Positions 11,405 through 25,318 are shown, counted from the stretch's first letter. The stretch: 64,000 nucleotides of DNA from Eublepharis macularius (GCF_028583425.1 NC_072796.1:122547464-122611463), one strand, 5' to 3'. Made by a program: numbers and translations. Notes: generated by a model not told the origin, from the sequence alone.

Positions 11405-11640
11405 AGTGTGGTGTAGTGGTGAGAATGTTGGACTAAGATCTGGAAGACCCAGTTTCAAATCCTCACTCTGTCACAGAAGCTTGCTGGATAACTTTGGTCC
11501 ACTTATACACTCTCAGCCTAACCTACCTCCTAGGGTTGTAGTAAGGATAAAATGGAGGAGAGGTAAATGATATAAGCCGCTTTATAAGTCCCATTGACGA
11601 GAAAGGCAGGGTATAAATGAAGGAAATAAATGAAGCAGCA
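11405..11640 (+). mobile_element. Sauria SINE
   Basis: Head GTGGTGTAGTGGTGAGAATG, B-box-like AGTTTCAAATCC, body CTCTCAGCCTAACCTACC, and a 3' tail AGAAAGGCAGGGTATAAATG that ends in AAATAAATGAA. This is the classic Sauria SINE plan: a tRNA-derived head and a LINE-like tail. Confidence 0.88.
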
Positions 11641-11654
11641 ATAGTACGGTATCC

Positions 11655-11760
11655 AATGATGTGTGGGTGCATATAGGCCTTAGAAGAATGTCCCGCTGTA
11701 TTCTGTACAGCTTACTTCCAACTAAGTGTGCATAGGATTGCAGTCTGAGTGCACAAACCC
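11655..11760. repeat. Unclassified interspersed repeat end
   Basis: TTACTTCCAACTAAGTGTGC followed by ATAGGATTGCAGTCTGAG resembles a common squamate repeat end (memory). The boundaries cannot be fixed. Confidence 0.4.
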
Positions 11761-12154
11761 TGCAGGCTGTGAGAGTTGTTCTTTCTGGAGGCGTAAATGC
11801 AAAACTACCATTTACTTACAAGCATTTGCTTGGATACCAAATGGAACTTCCCTGCCTGTGCATTCCCACTGCAGTGCCCTGATCGCTGTGAAATGCTGCT
11901 GCTGAGACTGAGGAATAACATGACAGGGCAGTGTGTGTATGTGTGTGCGGATTGTGCAGCAGAAAGGAAGCAGTGGAAATTACCAAATTGATCTGGATAT
12001 TAGACAAGAGATATATTGGAGGTATTAGGCAGCAAGGCTTCCAGATGGTGATGGTAGATCTATGAGTTGGCTGATAACCCTTCTCCAGCCTTAGATATTT
12101 TCTGAGTACAAATGGGTTTCTGGTACTTACTTTACATATGAGCAACTCTATAGC

Positions 12155-12600
12155 CAGGGGTCATTTTGTAGAAAAAGAGCTGGAGGAACTCATTAGCATA
12201 CCGCATTAGCACAACTAATTAGCATATGCCACACCCCTTGCCATCACTGAAAGTGTGTCATTAGCATAACTGATTTGCACATGCTACACTCCCTTACATC
12301 ACCTGCCCTGGCTGTTTTGGACCCAATCCCGGTCATTCAGGGCCGAAACTGGGCTCAAAATGGCAAAAAGGGGCTGAAAATGGCCGAAAAGGGGCCCAAA
12401 ATTGTCAGGATTGGGCTGCTGCTGAGCGGGAGAATGATCCACCACCTGTCAGAGGCCCATTCTGGGCCGTTTCGGCCCCAGTCCAGGCTGAAATGGGCCC
12501 AAAATGGCTGAGTCAGGTGGGCGGGGCCACCTGACATGTGACCTCTTTGGGGAACTGCTGGAACAGCGTTCCTGCGCGTTCCCCCTCAAAATTAGCCCTG
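12155..12600. mobile_element. hAT-like element, divergent interior, copy 3
   Basis: This 446-bp element begins CAGGGGTCATTTTGTAG and ends ATTAGCCCTG, with TCTATAGC on both sides (12147-12154, 12601-12608). The interior differs from the main family (CATTAGCATA repeats, GGCCGAAA/GGGCCCAAAAT words), but the end retains GCGGGGCCACCTGACATGTGACC. Confidence 0.88.
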
Positions 12601-12659
12601 TCTATAGCAATTATTCATCTTAAATGTTATTTATTAAGCACATGTGAAAAATTATAGTC

Positions 12660-13085
12660 ACTTTTATTTAAGCCGAATCATAACTTGTGTGTGGGTGCAC
12701 CGCAGAAACGAACCCAGAGACTGAAAAGCCTGGCCTTTGGGAAAGGAAGAGCTTTCAGTCTCACAAAAAAGGGGATTTTTAAGGATGGGTGAGATAAGCA
12801 ACAATGGATGCCATACAGAGATGCCTAAGTAGCCAGCTCGCAAGTTTTAGATAGGCGGGTTTTATTATGTGGCAACAGTAAGGTTTTCTTATTTCAGTGT
12901 TTGTTGTCTGTGTAAGAGTGCTTTATACTTTTTGCAAACGCTCCTTAAGCTAATAAACTTAACTTTAAGCTGAGTATGGAATTCATAACTTGTATGTGGG
13001 TACACGCAAAAATGAACCCGAAGATTGGAAAGCCTGGCCTTTGGGAAAGGAAAAGCTTTCAGTTTCACAGACAAAAGGGAATGCA
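12660..13085. repeat. Direct duplication (about 309-bp offset), LTR-like signals
   Basis: The block CATAACTTGTGTGTGGGTG ... AAAGCCTGGCCTTTGGGAAA ... GCTTTCAGTCTCACA (12680-12767) recurs at 12985-13072 with few changes. Between them lies GCTAATAAACTTAACTTTAA, a poly(A)-signal-like word. Two offset copies of the same block with AATAAA between could be an old LTR fragment, but I see no primer-binding site or gene. Confidence 0.5.
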
Positions 13086-13188
13086 TCCCACCTGCCTGAT
13101 TGCTGAAGTGGCTGGGATCAGAACTCAGAATTGGGAGGTGTTGCCTCCCGTTATAGTCACCAATTCAGAGAACAGAGAATGGAAATAA

Positions 13189-13405
13189 GTCTGGCCTCTT
13201 CTTACATGCCCAGGATAATGCCAGGGTCAGGTAACAATTTTCTCCAGGCCAGTTTGGCTAGGGATCCTGATGGTGTTTTGCCATCTTCTGGGCCACTGTG
13301 TGCGCGTGGGGGGCAGAAGTATTTATGAATTCCCTGCATTATGTAGAAGGTTGGACTAGATGGCCCTAGAGGTCCCTTCCAACCCTGTGATTCTATGATT
13401 CTAAG
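13189..13405 (+). mobile_element. CR1 LINE, 3' end
   Basis: CTTCTTACATGCCCAGGATA, the CCAGGCCAGTTTGGCTAGG block, GGTTGGACTAGATGGCCC and the terminal GATTCTATGATTCTA repeat are diagnostic of the CR1 3' UTR. Confidence 0.9.
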
Positions 13406-13806
13406 TTTAGTGGCATGGAATGATTCAAAGGAAAGAAAACAACTGGGCCATGGAAATGTTGGGAAGTTTTTTAAAATAAATAAATAAAAGCTGCTCCCAC
13501 CCTACTTATATAGGACTGGATCCTACCAGGTTCTCTGATGACAAAAGTGGCTGACCTCCAAAAAGGGTAAGCTGGGGATTGTGGGACCAGAAAGAACAAA
13601 AACCATATGGGATTGGGGATGTAAAGAGGTGGGATATTGAGCAGAAGTTGTCAGCGTGGTCAGAAAGAGTCATCATATTATATTGTTTGATGTGAAGGCA
13701 TAAGGAACCCTGAGGTTTGTACAGATTGGTTCTTGTCAGATAAAGTTGTTTAAAACTGGTGGAAAATGATAAAAGAAGCTCAGATAGAATATATATCCCT
13801 AATTAA

Positions 13807-13953
13807 GGCCATTTCCACACGTTGAATAATGCACTTTCAATGCACTTTCGCAATCCTTTTGAAGTGGATTTTTTGTTCCACACATGGAAAATCAGTTTCA
13901 AATGTTCACTAAAGAGTATTGAAAGTGGATTATCCAACATGTGTGGAAGCAGC
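13807..13953. mobile_element. MITE, family Q, copy 1
   Basis: A diverged copy of the 144-bp element seen at 26.95 and 41.43 kb: CACACGTTGAATAATGCAC at one end, GATTATCCAACATGTGTGG at the other, and GGATTTTTTGTTCCACACAT in the middle. Confidence 0.75.
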
Positions 13954-14179
13954 CCAAGAGAGGTACAAACAAGTCAAACAGATACCAGCATGGATAATGA
14001 ACAGAGTGAAGTCAGCTAGAGAAGGCAACTTCCTTTAAAGAGCAGAATCATAGCTGAAATAAAGATAACACAAAAAGGGAAGATGGATGCCCTATCAAGA
14101 GCAAGCAAAAGGAAGTTGACAAGTAAGGCCATATTACCAAGGGTTTTAAGACAAACAAGAAACCAATTTGCCATCATCT

Positions 14180-14356
14180 GGGCCAGTGATACTGAGAGAT
14201 CTCTGTCTTTTGGTGCTACACCTCTGAAGATGCCAGCCACAGCTGCTGGCGAAACGTCAGGAACTACAATGCCAAGACCACGGCAATACAGCCTGGAAAA
14301 CCCACAACAACCATTGTTCTCCGGCCGTGAAAGCCTTCGACAATACATCGACAATA
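14180..14356 (+). mobile_element. Penelope-like element fragment, copy 1
   Basis: The sequence GGTGCTACACCTCTGAAGAT, CAGCTGCTGGCGAAACGTCA and CGTGAAAGCCTTCGACAATA is typical, in my memory, of the terminal region of reptile Penelope-like retroelements. Flanking open frames are not convincing as reverse transcriptase or GIY-YIG endonuclease. A second copy is at 43.86 kb. Confidence 0.65.
14205..14278 (+). ncRNA. Hammerhead-ribozyme-like motif, copy 1
   Basis: The core CTGAAGA (14224-14230), then stem II GCCAGC (14232-14237) with GCTGGC (14245-14250), GAAA (14251-14254) and the cleavage-type triplet GTC (14256-14258) are in type I hammerhead order. Stem I can form from CCT/AGG next to the core and GTCTT/AAGAC farther out. 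Stem III would be only AC/GT without a loop, as in dimer-acting hammerheads of Penelope-like elements. One extra U lies between the core and stem II, so activity is uncertain. Confidence 0.55.
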
Positions 14357-14689
14357 CAAGAAACCAATTCTTTCAGAAGTCCAGAAGTTGGAAACCAGCC
14401 ATGGAAACTACCCAACTGTTAGACAACAAGGGTATGAAAGGATTAAAGGAGGAAAAAAATTACAGGAAAATGAATTAAGTTTCTTGACTGCAGAAGTTAG
14501 CAGACGGACAGACATGTTTGACTGTAAGAGACAAGTTATGTACTATGCCTATTATGATTTACATGGATTTTGAGGAAGCCATAAAAGCAGATCTTCCTTT
14601 CATACATTCCTCCTTCTTCATTGCTGATATAAAAACACTTTTCCTATAAAAGAACTTCAAAAGGATATGCTGAATTAGGATACATCAAG

Positions 14690-14895
14690 AGGTTAATACC
14701 TACTTTTGTAATCCATTCTCTGCACTGTTTATGGGGATGCCGTATCTTACGCTTTTTTGCCGTCGCATGGTTTTCCAATTTTGTAATGCTAGTCCTATCG
14801 CATTATGGGATGTCTTTTGCTGCCCAATTGCATTGTTTTGTATTTTGTAACCAGTCTAGAGTGTCGGGGAGAATGGCAGGGTATAAATCAAGGGC
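14690..14895 (+). mobile_element. L2-like LINE 3' end
   Basis: CTAGTCCTATCGCATTATGG, TTTGTATTTTGTAACCAG and GGCAGGGTATAAATCAAG match the 3' end of the LINE at 25.1-25.3 kb. Only the UTR remains. Confidence 0.65.
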
Positions 14896-15294
14896 TTCAT
14901 ATTTCTCATTCGCTATAGGTGTTAATATTTTATAGACACCTTCCCTTACAGAAGTTAATTAGTTCAAGTATAACAACAACAGTGTACTTATAAATTACTC
15001 TTCTAGGCAGATTAGTGCCCACTCAGAGCAGTGAACATAGTGTTATTATTATTTCCACAATACAGCTGGGGATTTGGGGCTGGAGCTCTAACTTTTTAAC
15101 TGCATTTGCTTTTAAAAGTTTCATCCTACACTTTCCCGGATTAGTTCTTGCATTATTCCTTCTACATCTATATAACAACAGTTGGGACCCACTCTGAGTG
15201 AACTTACTGTTTGGATGGAATCTGTTTTTTAAACCCGGCTTCTCTTTGGAATACTGCCCCCTTCTATTGTTTGCAGCCTTTGAATATAAATTAA

Positions 15295-15405
15295 TCAGCC
15301 TAATGGGTGTACAACACTTCATGCATCTGATGAAGTGAGGTCTGATGCACAAAAGGTTGTACTGGAATAAATTGTGTTAATCTCTGATGTACCACTGGAC
15401 TCCTG
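15295..15405. repeat. Old relative of foldback family F
   Basis: CATGCATCTGATGAAGTGAG, ACTGGAATAAATTGTGTTAA and CCACTGGACTCCTGCTTA are diverged forms of the words in the self-complementary repeat at 31.2 and 54.2 kb. Confidence 0.55.
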
Positions 15406-15732
15406 CTTACTTACTCTGCAGAGCTGTCCCTATTGCTGCGGATGCGGCAGTTGATCCTGGCAAGAGTGGGATTTGGTGGATCAAAGCTGAAGATGAACCT
15501 CACTCCAAAAGCTTCAAGGGGGAGGACAGTAGAGAAATGCAGTCATTCAGGAGGTCTTGGAGGTTCCATCAATATATCTAATAGTCAACGTGGCCCCATC
15601 TGCAGATACTTAAATCTGTGGGTTGGGGCCATGTACAGGCTAGGGTGGACCGCCCCCCACCCCCCGCCCTGCCCAGGTTTGCAGAAAAAATCTGAAACTT
15701 TTAGAAAAATTGAGGGTGATAAAACATAATAA

Positions 15733-15980
15733 TGTATTAACATTTGATTTATATACCGCCCCTCAGGACAACTTAATGCCCACTCAGAGCGGTTTACAAA
15801 GTATGTTATTATTATCCCCACAACAAATACCTTGTGAGGTGGGTGGGGCTGAGAGGGCTCCAGAGAGCCGTGGCTAGCTCAAGGTCACCCAGCTGGCTTC
15901 AAGTGGAGGAGTGGGGAATCAAACCCAGCTCTCCAGATTAGAGTCCTTAACCTCTTAACCACAACACCAAACTGGCTCTC
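15733..15980 (-). mobile_element. tRNA-derived (Sauria-type) SINE
   Basis: This is the reverse copy. The tail CATTTGATTTATATACCGCC comes first, then CAGGACAACTTAATGCCCAC, the GTGAGGTGGGTGGGGCTGAG body, and the head with GGGAATCAAACCCAGC. Confidence 0.9.
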
Positions 15981-16009
15981 AACAGTTCCAAAAAGTTCCA
16001 GATTGGAGC

Positions 16010-16110
16010 GGCTGCCTCATGGCATTGGTGCAAGAGGCCAGGAAGGAGGAGTGGCAGATGGAGTGGCAGGGAGGTGGCGGGGGCGGGGGGGCAGGCAGAT
16101 GAAGGAAGAG
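16010..16110 (+). repeat. G-rich low-complexity tract
   Basis: GGAGTGGCAGGGAGGTGGCG followed by a run of G. It has the repeated G-runs needed for a G-quadruplex on this strand. Confidence 0.6.
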
Positions 16111-16612
16111 TTGCCAGGATGTGGCTAGCCCAGCAGGGATCTCCCCTTCTGCTAGTCTAGTGGCTCCTTCCTTGTTACTCTCTAATTTCCAGTATCTTTA
16201 GTTGCTAAGTCTGGGACGGGAGGAATGACCACTAGCCTTTAGAACTCAGAAGGGAAAGGGATTTTCTACCTCCAAGGATGTGGGGGACACACTAACTTGG
16301 GACTGTCATTTAAAATCCTGCACAGAGGAAGGAGCTCTTTTCAGCCCACATCTGTGTTGGGTGAGGGAGGAAGCCATCCCAGTGACAGAGAGTGTTCCCT
16401 TTTTGTGCCACTTCAAGCCTCCTTTCTTGCCGCTTGGCTTCTGCTCAGAGCCCCCTCCCCACCTCTGTCTGGCACAGCGACATATCTTGTTAAAAAAAAT
16501 GCCAGAGAAGCAAAAGGATGGAGGCTGAAGAGATGCCCTGACATTGGGACAGTGTTGTGTTTTATTGAGGAATTGCTGCTCCATGGCCTTTGCTTGTGGC
16601 CTGGTAGTCTCA

Positions 16613-16848
16613 GAGAGTGGAACTACAAGTGACAAAAGGCACAGGTTGGACACTTGTCAGCTTCCCTCAAGTTTTGGTGGGAAATGTAGGCAGCTTGGCG
16701 GAATGTTAGACAAGTGACAGTTGAAAAGTCCACTGGACAGCAGTCGGAGAGCCAAGCTGCAAGACCAGGACACCTACATTTCCCATCAAAACTTAAGGGA
16801 AGCTGACAAGTGTCCAACCTGTGCCTTTTGTCACTTGTAGTTCCGCTC
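16613..16848. mobile_element. Palindromic MITE, family P, copy 2
   Basis: Ends GAGTGGAACTACAAGTGAC and the complement GTCACTTGTAGTTCCGCTC. The inner arms TTCCCTCAAGTTTTGGTGGG and their complement are near-perfect. TCAGA or TCA lies at both borders, but the duplication length cannot be fixed. Confidence 0.82.
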
Positions 16849-17774
16849 TCAGAAGATCTCCCTCCTGCAAGAGGGAAACCTCTTTGACGTCCATCCTATC
16901 TGAGCCTGGGGATGGGAAGGCCGGCATTGCTGCTAAAAGGATGAAGCAGGATCTTAAGTGAGCTCAAGACAGAATCAGTTGGGAAGGCTTTCCTTGCCCG
17001 GTTGTAACTTCAGGTTTTCTCTGCCTTGTGGCTCTGAGGAAGAAGTCTCCCGAAAACCAAGAGCAGCCCTCTTATCACCTCCTGGGAATGAATTTTTCCA
17101 GGCCTGGTCAAAGCCTTTTCCTGCTTGAGGTGGATGGGTTAACCTCCATCCCCACCTCCTCCTCAGGGTCAGCCTCTTCTCACCTGTCCAGAGAGTAGGT
17201 TGAACATCCCTTCTCAGAACTCCTTGAGAGCGCAGCGGGTTTGCAGAAGAAGGGATAGGTGGGCACGGGAGAGAGCCTTTGTGTAAGGCTCCTGAGAAGT
17301 ATCCCCTGTAAAGTGCCAACAGAGGAAAGGCCAATTCTCCCACCAAGAAAGTAGTAGAAGCTGCTTCCGCCATTGGTGGCCCATATGACGGGGAGCCATG
17401 AGCCAACATCATCTCTGCCCCAGTCCCCATCTGAATCAAAGGAAGTGTTGCTTAGGAACAAAGGAGCAGGTGGCATTTGTTTATGTTAGCAGTTGGGCAG
17501 TGGCAATTTATAGTCCGGGCTTCGTGAAGACAACTCTGATGTTTCAACAGAACCGGTTATATTTTTAGGCATTTTCTATTTGTATGCATTTTTCTGTTTG
17601 GGTTCTATTTTTATTAAAAGGAACTGGATTACTTTTTTTGGCCTACAGAAATAGAAGTACTCCCCACCTCCCATTTAGATGATTTCCCCCACCCCTCTAA
17701 CAAAAAGCTTTCTGTAAAAAAACAAACGGCAAGTTGTCGCATTTGACACTCACAACAATCAACACAATTCTGAT
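16849..17774. other. EXT1 3' flank near the gene end
   Basis: No repeat is recognised in this stretch. A 154-codon open frame (16975-17439, minus) shows no recognisable protein and overlaps two other open frames on the same strand, so I do not call a gene. The part close to 17774 may still be 3' UTR if the AATAAA at 17610-17615 is used. Confidence 0.4.
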
Positions 17775-18104
17775 TAAAGAAAGAACTCTGTTTTTAATAG
17801 GTTTTTTTATCATTAAAAAAGTTTAAACCTGCATAGCAATCATTTCAAAAAATAATTATTTAATGTTCCATAATGAAACTGTACACAACCTAGTCTTGAG
17901 CGACCTGCAGCCCCGCGAGGTGGTTTGAAGCAGTCCAGCACAACAAGTTTCCCTTGGGAGCCAGCACTTTGTTGGCTTTTCCAACGGCCATGTTGAAAGT
18001 TTTTTGTTGTTCCGGGTACAGGCTGGCCCCAAGAGTCAGTGGATTTGCACTGGGCTGCGGGAACAGTCCGGTTGCCCCACCTCCCCCACCCTCAGCTGGG
18101 CTCC
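17775..18104 (-). other. EXT1: EXT1 3' UTR (putative)
   Basis: About 330 nt follow the stop on the minus strand. No recognised repeat lies in this stretch, unlike most of the flank, and it becomes AT-rich towards the end. The lower boundary is set by the ATTAAA at 17793-17798 plus about 20 nt. Other possible signals are ATTAAA at 17859-17864 and AATAAA at 17610-17615, so a shorter or longer UTR is possible. Confidence 0.6.
17793..17798 (-). terminator. Candidate EXT1 poly(A) signal ATTAAA
   Basis: ATTAAA on the minus strand lies about 310 nt after the stop. It is followed 25-50 nt later (17770 down to 17743) by a GU-rich stretch (TTGTGTTGATTGTTGTGAG), the arrangement expected of a cleavage site. 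The stronger hexamer AATAAA at 17610-17615 lacks such a stretch. cDNA would be needed to choose. Confidence 0.55.
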
Positions 18105-18682
<578 letters not shown>

Positions 18683-19208
18683 CAGGGCTTTTTTTCTGGG
18701 GAAACAGGTGGTGAAACTCAGGGTAGTGGTTGCCAGCACCTGGGGCAACTCCCCGCAGGAGGTGGCTACCCTGATACTACACATGTGTGCGCAAAGTGCA
18801 CGCATGCTCCCGGGACTGCGTGATGACGTCACTTCCGGAAAGTGACGTCATCACGCAGGGCTCCACAAATTTTAAACCCCTGTGCTTCAGCTGCTTGGCA
18901 GGGACTTCCCCGCCAGGCAGCTGAGGCGAGCCGGCGGGGTTTAAATGCCCCTTTCTGTGCAACTGCACAGTGGCATGGAAAGGGGCATTTAAATCCTTGC
19001 TTCAGCTGCTTGGCAGGGGCTTCCCTGCCAGGCAGCTAAAATAAGCTGATGGGATTTAAGTGCCCCTTTGCATGCCGCTTTGAAGCAGCACGGAAAGGGG
19101 CATTTAAACCCTGGCTTTTTTTCCGCTTCGGGTTTCCTAAAGCACATGATCATATCGGAGAGGTGCCGTAACATGGTTCTACCGCGTTCCGGCTGGAAAA
19201 AAGCCCTG
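18683..19208. mobile_element. hAT-like foldback element, long subfamily, copy 4
   Basis: This 526-bp element in EXT1 intron 10 begins CAGGGCTTTTTTTC and ends AAAAAAGCCCTG. CATAAAAC flanks it (18675-18682, 19209-19216). Only the ends match the main family. The interior has a palindrome at 18818-18860 with two TGACGTCA words, and three near-repeats of GCTGCTTGGCAGGGACTTCC and GGGGCATTTAAA. No transposase is seen. Confidence 0.92.
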
Positions 19209-19592
19209 CATAAAACACATTGTATGTGTGAAAATGCCAGTGTTTGCTCGTCTTCTTTTGATCACAGAACAAAACTTAAAATTTTGTGTCTGAAGTTCTG
19301 TGTTTGTCAACTGGATTGGGCAACACAGCTCCCCCCCCCACACACTGCTTCCCTATGTATGCTGAGAAATGAGGGTACAAATGTGTCTTGCCTTCCTGCC
19401 CACCTGACTTTCTTGTTTCCCTCTGACATTGCCAGCAGTCCATGTGAGGGAGTGATGGCTGTAGCAGGCTGCAATCCCAATATATGTAAACTCAGACTGC
19501 ACAATCAGTGGACAATATTTGGGGAATCAGGAATGAACAATGCACTGGCTTGAGTAGACCCTGTTCAAACAATACCTTTGCCAGTGGCCATA

Positions 19593-19852
19593 GAGGTAAT
19601 AACAACATTAATAATAACATTCAATTTATATATCACCATCCAGGACAACTTAACATCCACTCAGAGCGGTTTACAAAGTATGTCATTATTATCCCCACAA
19701 TCACCCTGTGAGGTGGGTAGGGCTGAGAGAGCTCCGGAGAGCTGTGACTGAACCAAGGTCACCCAGCTGGCTTCAAGTGGAGGAGTGCGGAATCAAACCC
19801 GATTCTCATGATTAGAGTCCCATGCTCTTTACCACTACACCAAACTGGTAGA
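19593..19852 (-). mobile_element. tRNA-derived (Sauria-type) SINE in intron 10
   Basis: A complete reverse copy: tail TAACATTCAATTTATATATC, GACAACTTAACATCCACTCA, body GTGAGGTGGGTAGGGCTGAG, and head GGAATCAAACCCGATTCTC. Confidence 0.9.
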
Positions 19853-20285
19853 TTGCGAAGGCAAGAAGGTGGGCTCTTGTCTTCACCCACTCTCTCTATA
19901 CTTGTAGGGAAGAGATCAGGAGTCATACTTTCTCATCTGGCCCCAGGTATAATTCTACATGTCCTTTCGAAAACCTACATGTTTCATCTCCAAGGATAAT
20001 GTAAGCCACCCATCGTTTTGGGACCGCAGAGACCCAATTCTAAAAGTTACCTCCTCTTCTCATGGAAGTGACTTGAAATAAGCATTTTAAAAATAAAAGA
20101 TTACATCTGTTACAGCACAGTGGGAAAACACTCCTCCTCTCAGATTATGACGGTGTCAGGTTATTTTTGAACAGCAGAGATTTCATGTTCATTAACATGG
20201 GTTTATTTATTTTTAAAATGAGTTGTTGCCTAATTCAGACATGTAAGGAGTCTACCAAATGTCTATCTTGTCCTTCCTCAACTGA

Positions 20286-20335
20286 ATAGTGAATAGCTAG
20301 TGAATAATAGTGTGAATAATAGTGTGAATAGCTAA
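20286..20335. repeat. Short tandem repeat of GTGAATA
   Basis: The words AGTGAATA and AGTGTGAATAAT alternate about five times. Confidence 0.8.
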
Positions 20336-21194
<859 letters not shown>

Positions 21195-21349
21195 TCATCA
21201 ACATATTATCAATGGGGATGATTATACATCAGAGACATAATAGAAACCAGGGGGGAAGAGATTCGGGCAGTCTGGGCAACCACATATGCCATACCTGTCA
21301 GTTTCTGAAGCTGTTATCGATAGAAGTGCAAAAGGTTACAGGGTAGAGG

Positions 21350-21690
21350 CAAAGGATGTTTGAGAGCCAAGTTACAAGAGATGAATTACACGAGGAGGAG
21401 CACGTGAAGGGAGTTGCAATGTTAGCTGGGAAGCTAAGTTTTAAAAGTGACCGAAAGGCTCTGTCAGTTTCCCCTCTCTACAGAGCCAGGGAGATGACTG
21501 CTCAGAGGGTTTGTTTATTTCCTCTTTGCCTCTTAGAAGGGGAGGTGAAACTGACAGAGCCTTAATCAGGGTCCTCCCTAATCAGGGTCCTCCCCACAAA
21601 TACACACTGCGCAACACACAAAGTAGAGGGGAGGGACATGTGAATTTTTCTTCTCCCTTTAGCTCTATCAGGGCCTGCAGGTCTAAAAAG
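21350..21690. repeat. Unclassified interspersed repeat in intron 9
   Basis: GAGAGCCAAGTTACAAGAGA at the left, AAAGGCTCTGTCAGTTTCC and the complement GGTGAAACTGACAGAGCCTT inside. The inner pair also occurs in the foldback element at 10.8-11.2 kb. CCTAATCAGGGTCCTCC is directly duplicated at 21570-21600. Confidence 0.6.
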
Positions 21691-23465
<1,775 letters not shown>

Positions 23466-23476
23466 TCTCCCCTCCA

Positions 23477-23659
23477 GTGGAGAGAGATCAAGATGGGTAG
23501 CTGTGTTACTCTGTTTGTTGCAAGAGAAAAGAGCAAGAGTCCAGTAGCACCGATGAGACTAACAAGATTTGTGGTAGGGTATGAAAAAGTGAGCTGCGAG
23601 TCAGGAAAGCTCATACCCCACCTGTTAGTCTTACAGGTGCTACTGGACTCTTGCTCTTT
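23477..23659. mobile_element. Foldback family F element, copy 1
   Basis: The 183-bp element is flanked by TCTCCCCTCCA on both sides (23466-23476, 23660-23670). The fixed end is GATCAAGATGGGTAGCTGTG. The arms are AAGAGCAAGAGTCCAGTAGC and the complement GCTACTGGACTCTTGCTCTT, around a short centre. Confidence 0.8.
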
Positions 23660-24551
23660 TCTCCCCTCCATGACTGCCATGGAAGAGGCCATTGAGAGAG
23701 GACTGAAAAGCAGCCTGGATCCTTCTGTCGTGCCTGGACCAAGCTCAACCAGGAATCCCCCGTGGAAAATTTTATCGTCATCTATATTGATTTCTTACTC
23801 TCATCAGCCGTTGGGAAGCAGATTTTGGTTGAACAGTGGGAAAACATAAAAAATAACAAAAAATAAGTGCACACTGATGGAGGGATGGCATGTTACGATA
23901 AACGCTGTACTGCTGCTGAAAATGGTAGCCTCAAGGAGAGTCTCTCCCTGCCCCTGGTAATGCACAGCGAAACTTTGCTCATACTTTAAATCATCACACT
24001 GTTCATTCTCCTGTGACAGAGAGAGAGATCGGGGAAAACACAGAATAATAATGATAGGTCAGAAGGCTGGCTGCTACTTTTTATGGAGGGAAAGGGCAAG
24101 AATATCAACACTACCATGGCAACCCCTTGATTTTTATAATGCATTGCGGTTCTGTACCAAGATACACTGGAATATCTAAGGAGGACAGGAGCTATAGCTA
24201 ATGGGAATGCAATGAAACCAGTTTCAATGCCTGGAGCAAATCTGCTATGGTAAGCACGTTCCTTGACGAAAATCCTAGCTGCGGCACGTTTGCACATATT
24301 AATTTATTTTAATTACCAGCAACCTTAAAATAGCCCAAATTACTACCCTAAGACTGAAATTAGCAACAAACAATTCAACAAAGTCATGGCTACTGAAAGG
24401 TTGGCCCATTTAAGGATCGATGGACAGCCATCTACACTCCAACTGACTTACCATATTTTAAAAAGTGTTTGTATGTATTTAATATGTTAATAAATTATCT
24501 GGTACTGGGAGTGAGCAATGTAGTGGCCAAGTTTGCAGATGATACCAGATT

Positions 24552-25318
24552 ATTCCGGCTCGGTTGATCTGGACACTTGGATCCATGCCGTGGTGATCTT
24601 GAGGCTGGACTACTGTATTGCACTCTACATGGGTCTGCCCATGAAGGCAGCTTGGAAACTCGAGTTGGATATTGCAGCTCGGTTACTCTCAGGAGCTAGG
24701 TAGAGCAGCATCTAACACCCATTCTGGAGTCGCTCCATTGGTTTCTGATTGCTTAGCAGGTATTGGTTATTATTTACAAAGCCTGGACCCACTTCTGTGC
24801 AGGATCTCCTTTCCTGCTACATTCCTCCATGAAAGCTTTGCTCATCGGAGCAAACCCTTCTGAAGTTGCTGCCCTGAAAATGTGTAAAAGCAACAGCAGC
24901 CCATACCTGATCTTTCTCTTTTGTGGCCCTGATCTTGTGGAATGGGCTGCCAGAAGAGATCAAGAAGGTTCCCACGCTCCTGTCATTCCACAGATGGAGC
25001 AAAACAGAATGACTCAGGAGTGCAATTTTATAAGGGAAACAGGGCTGTAGTATAAAGGAATGTGGATGCTTCTTTATAAAACCAACAGGATTGTCTATTC
25101 CATTGTTTTCTGAACTTATCTTGTTCTTAGTGTATTGTCTTCTACTTCTGTAATTTCATTTTGTTATGACTTACATTTTTTCACTGTTTTCTATTTTGTC
25201 ATTCTTGTCCTATTGCATTGTTTATTGGGTGTTTTATGCTGTCTGGTTACATTGTTTTATAATATGCAATCTTGACTTGAATCTGAGAGAGAAAGGTAAG
25301 CTATAAATAAAAGACTAA
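24552..25318 (+). mobile_element. L2-like LINE nested in CR1
   Basis: Translation gives VVILRLDYCIALYMGLPMKA and ELDIAARLLSGA, typical of the L2 ORF2 C-terminal region, then a 3' UTR ending in CTATAAATAAAAGACTAAAA. The coding part has stops. Confidence 0.8.

Noticed and set aside
14016..14478. Open frames around the first Penelope-like fragment as its reverse transcriptase or endonuclease
   Set aside because: Neither strand shows reverse transcriptase or GIY-YIG motifs; the frames run across the non-coding terminal region.
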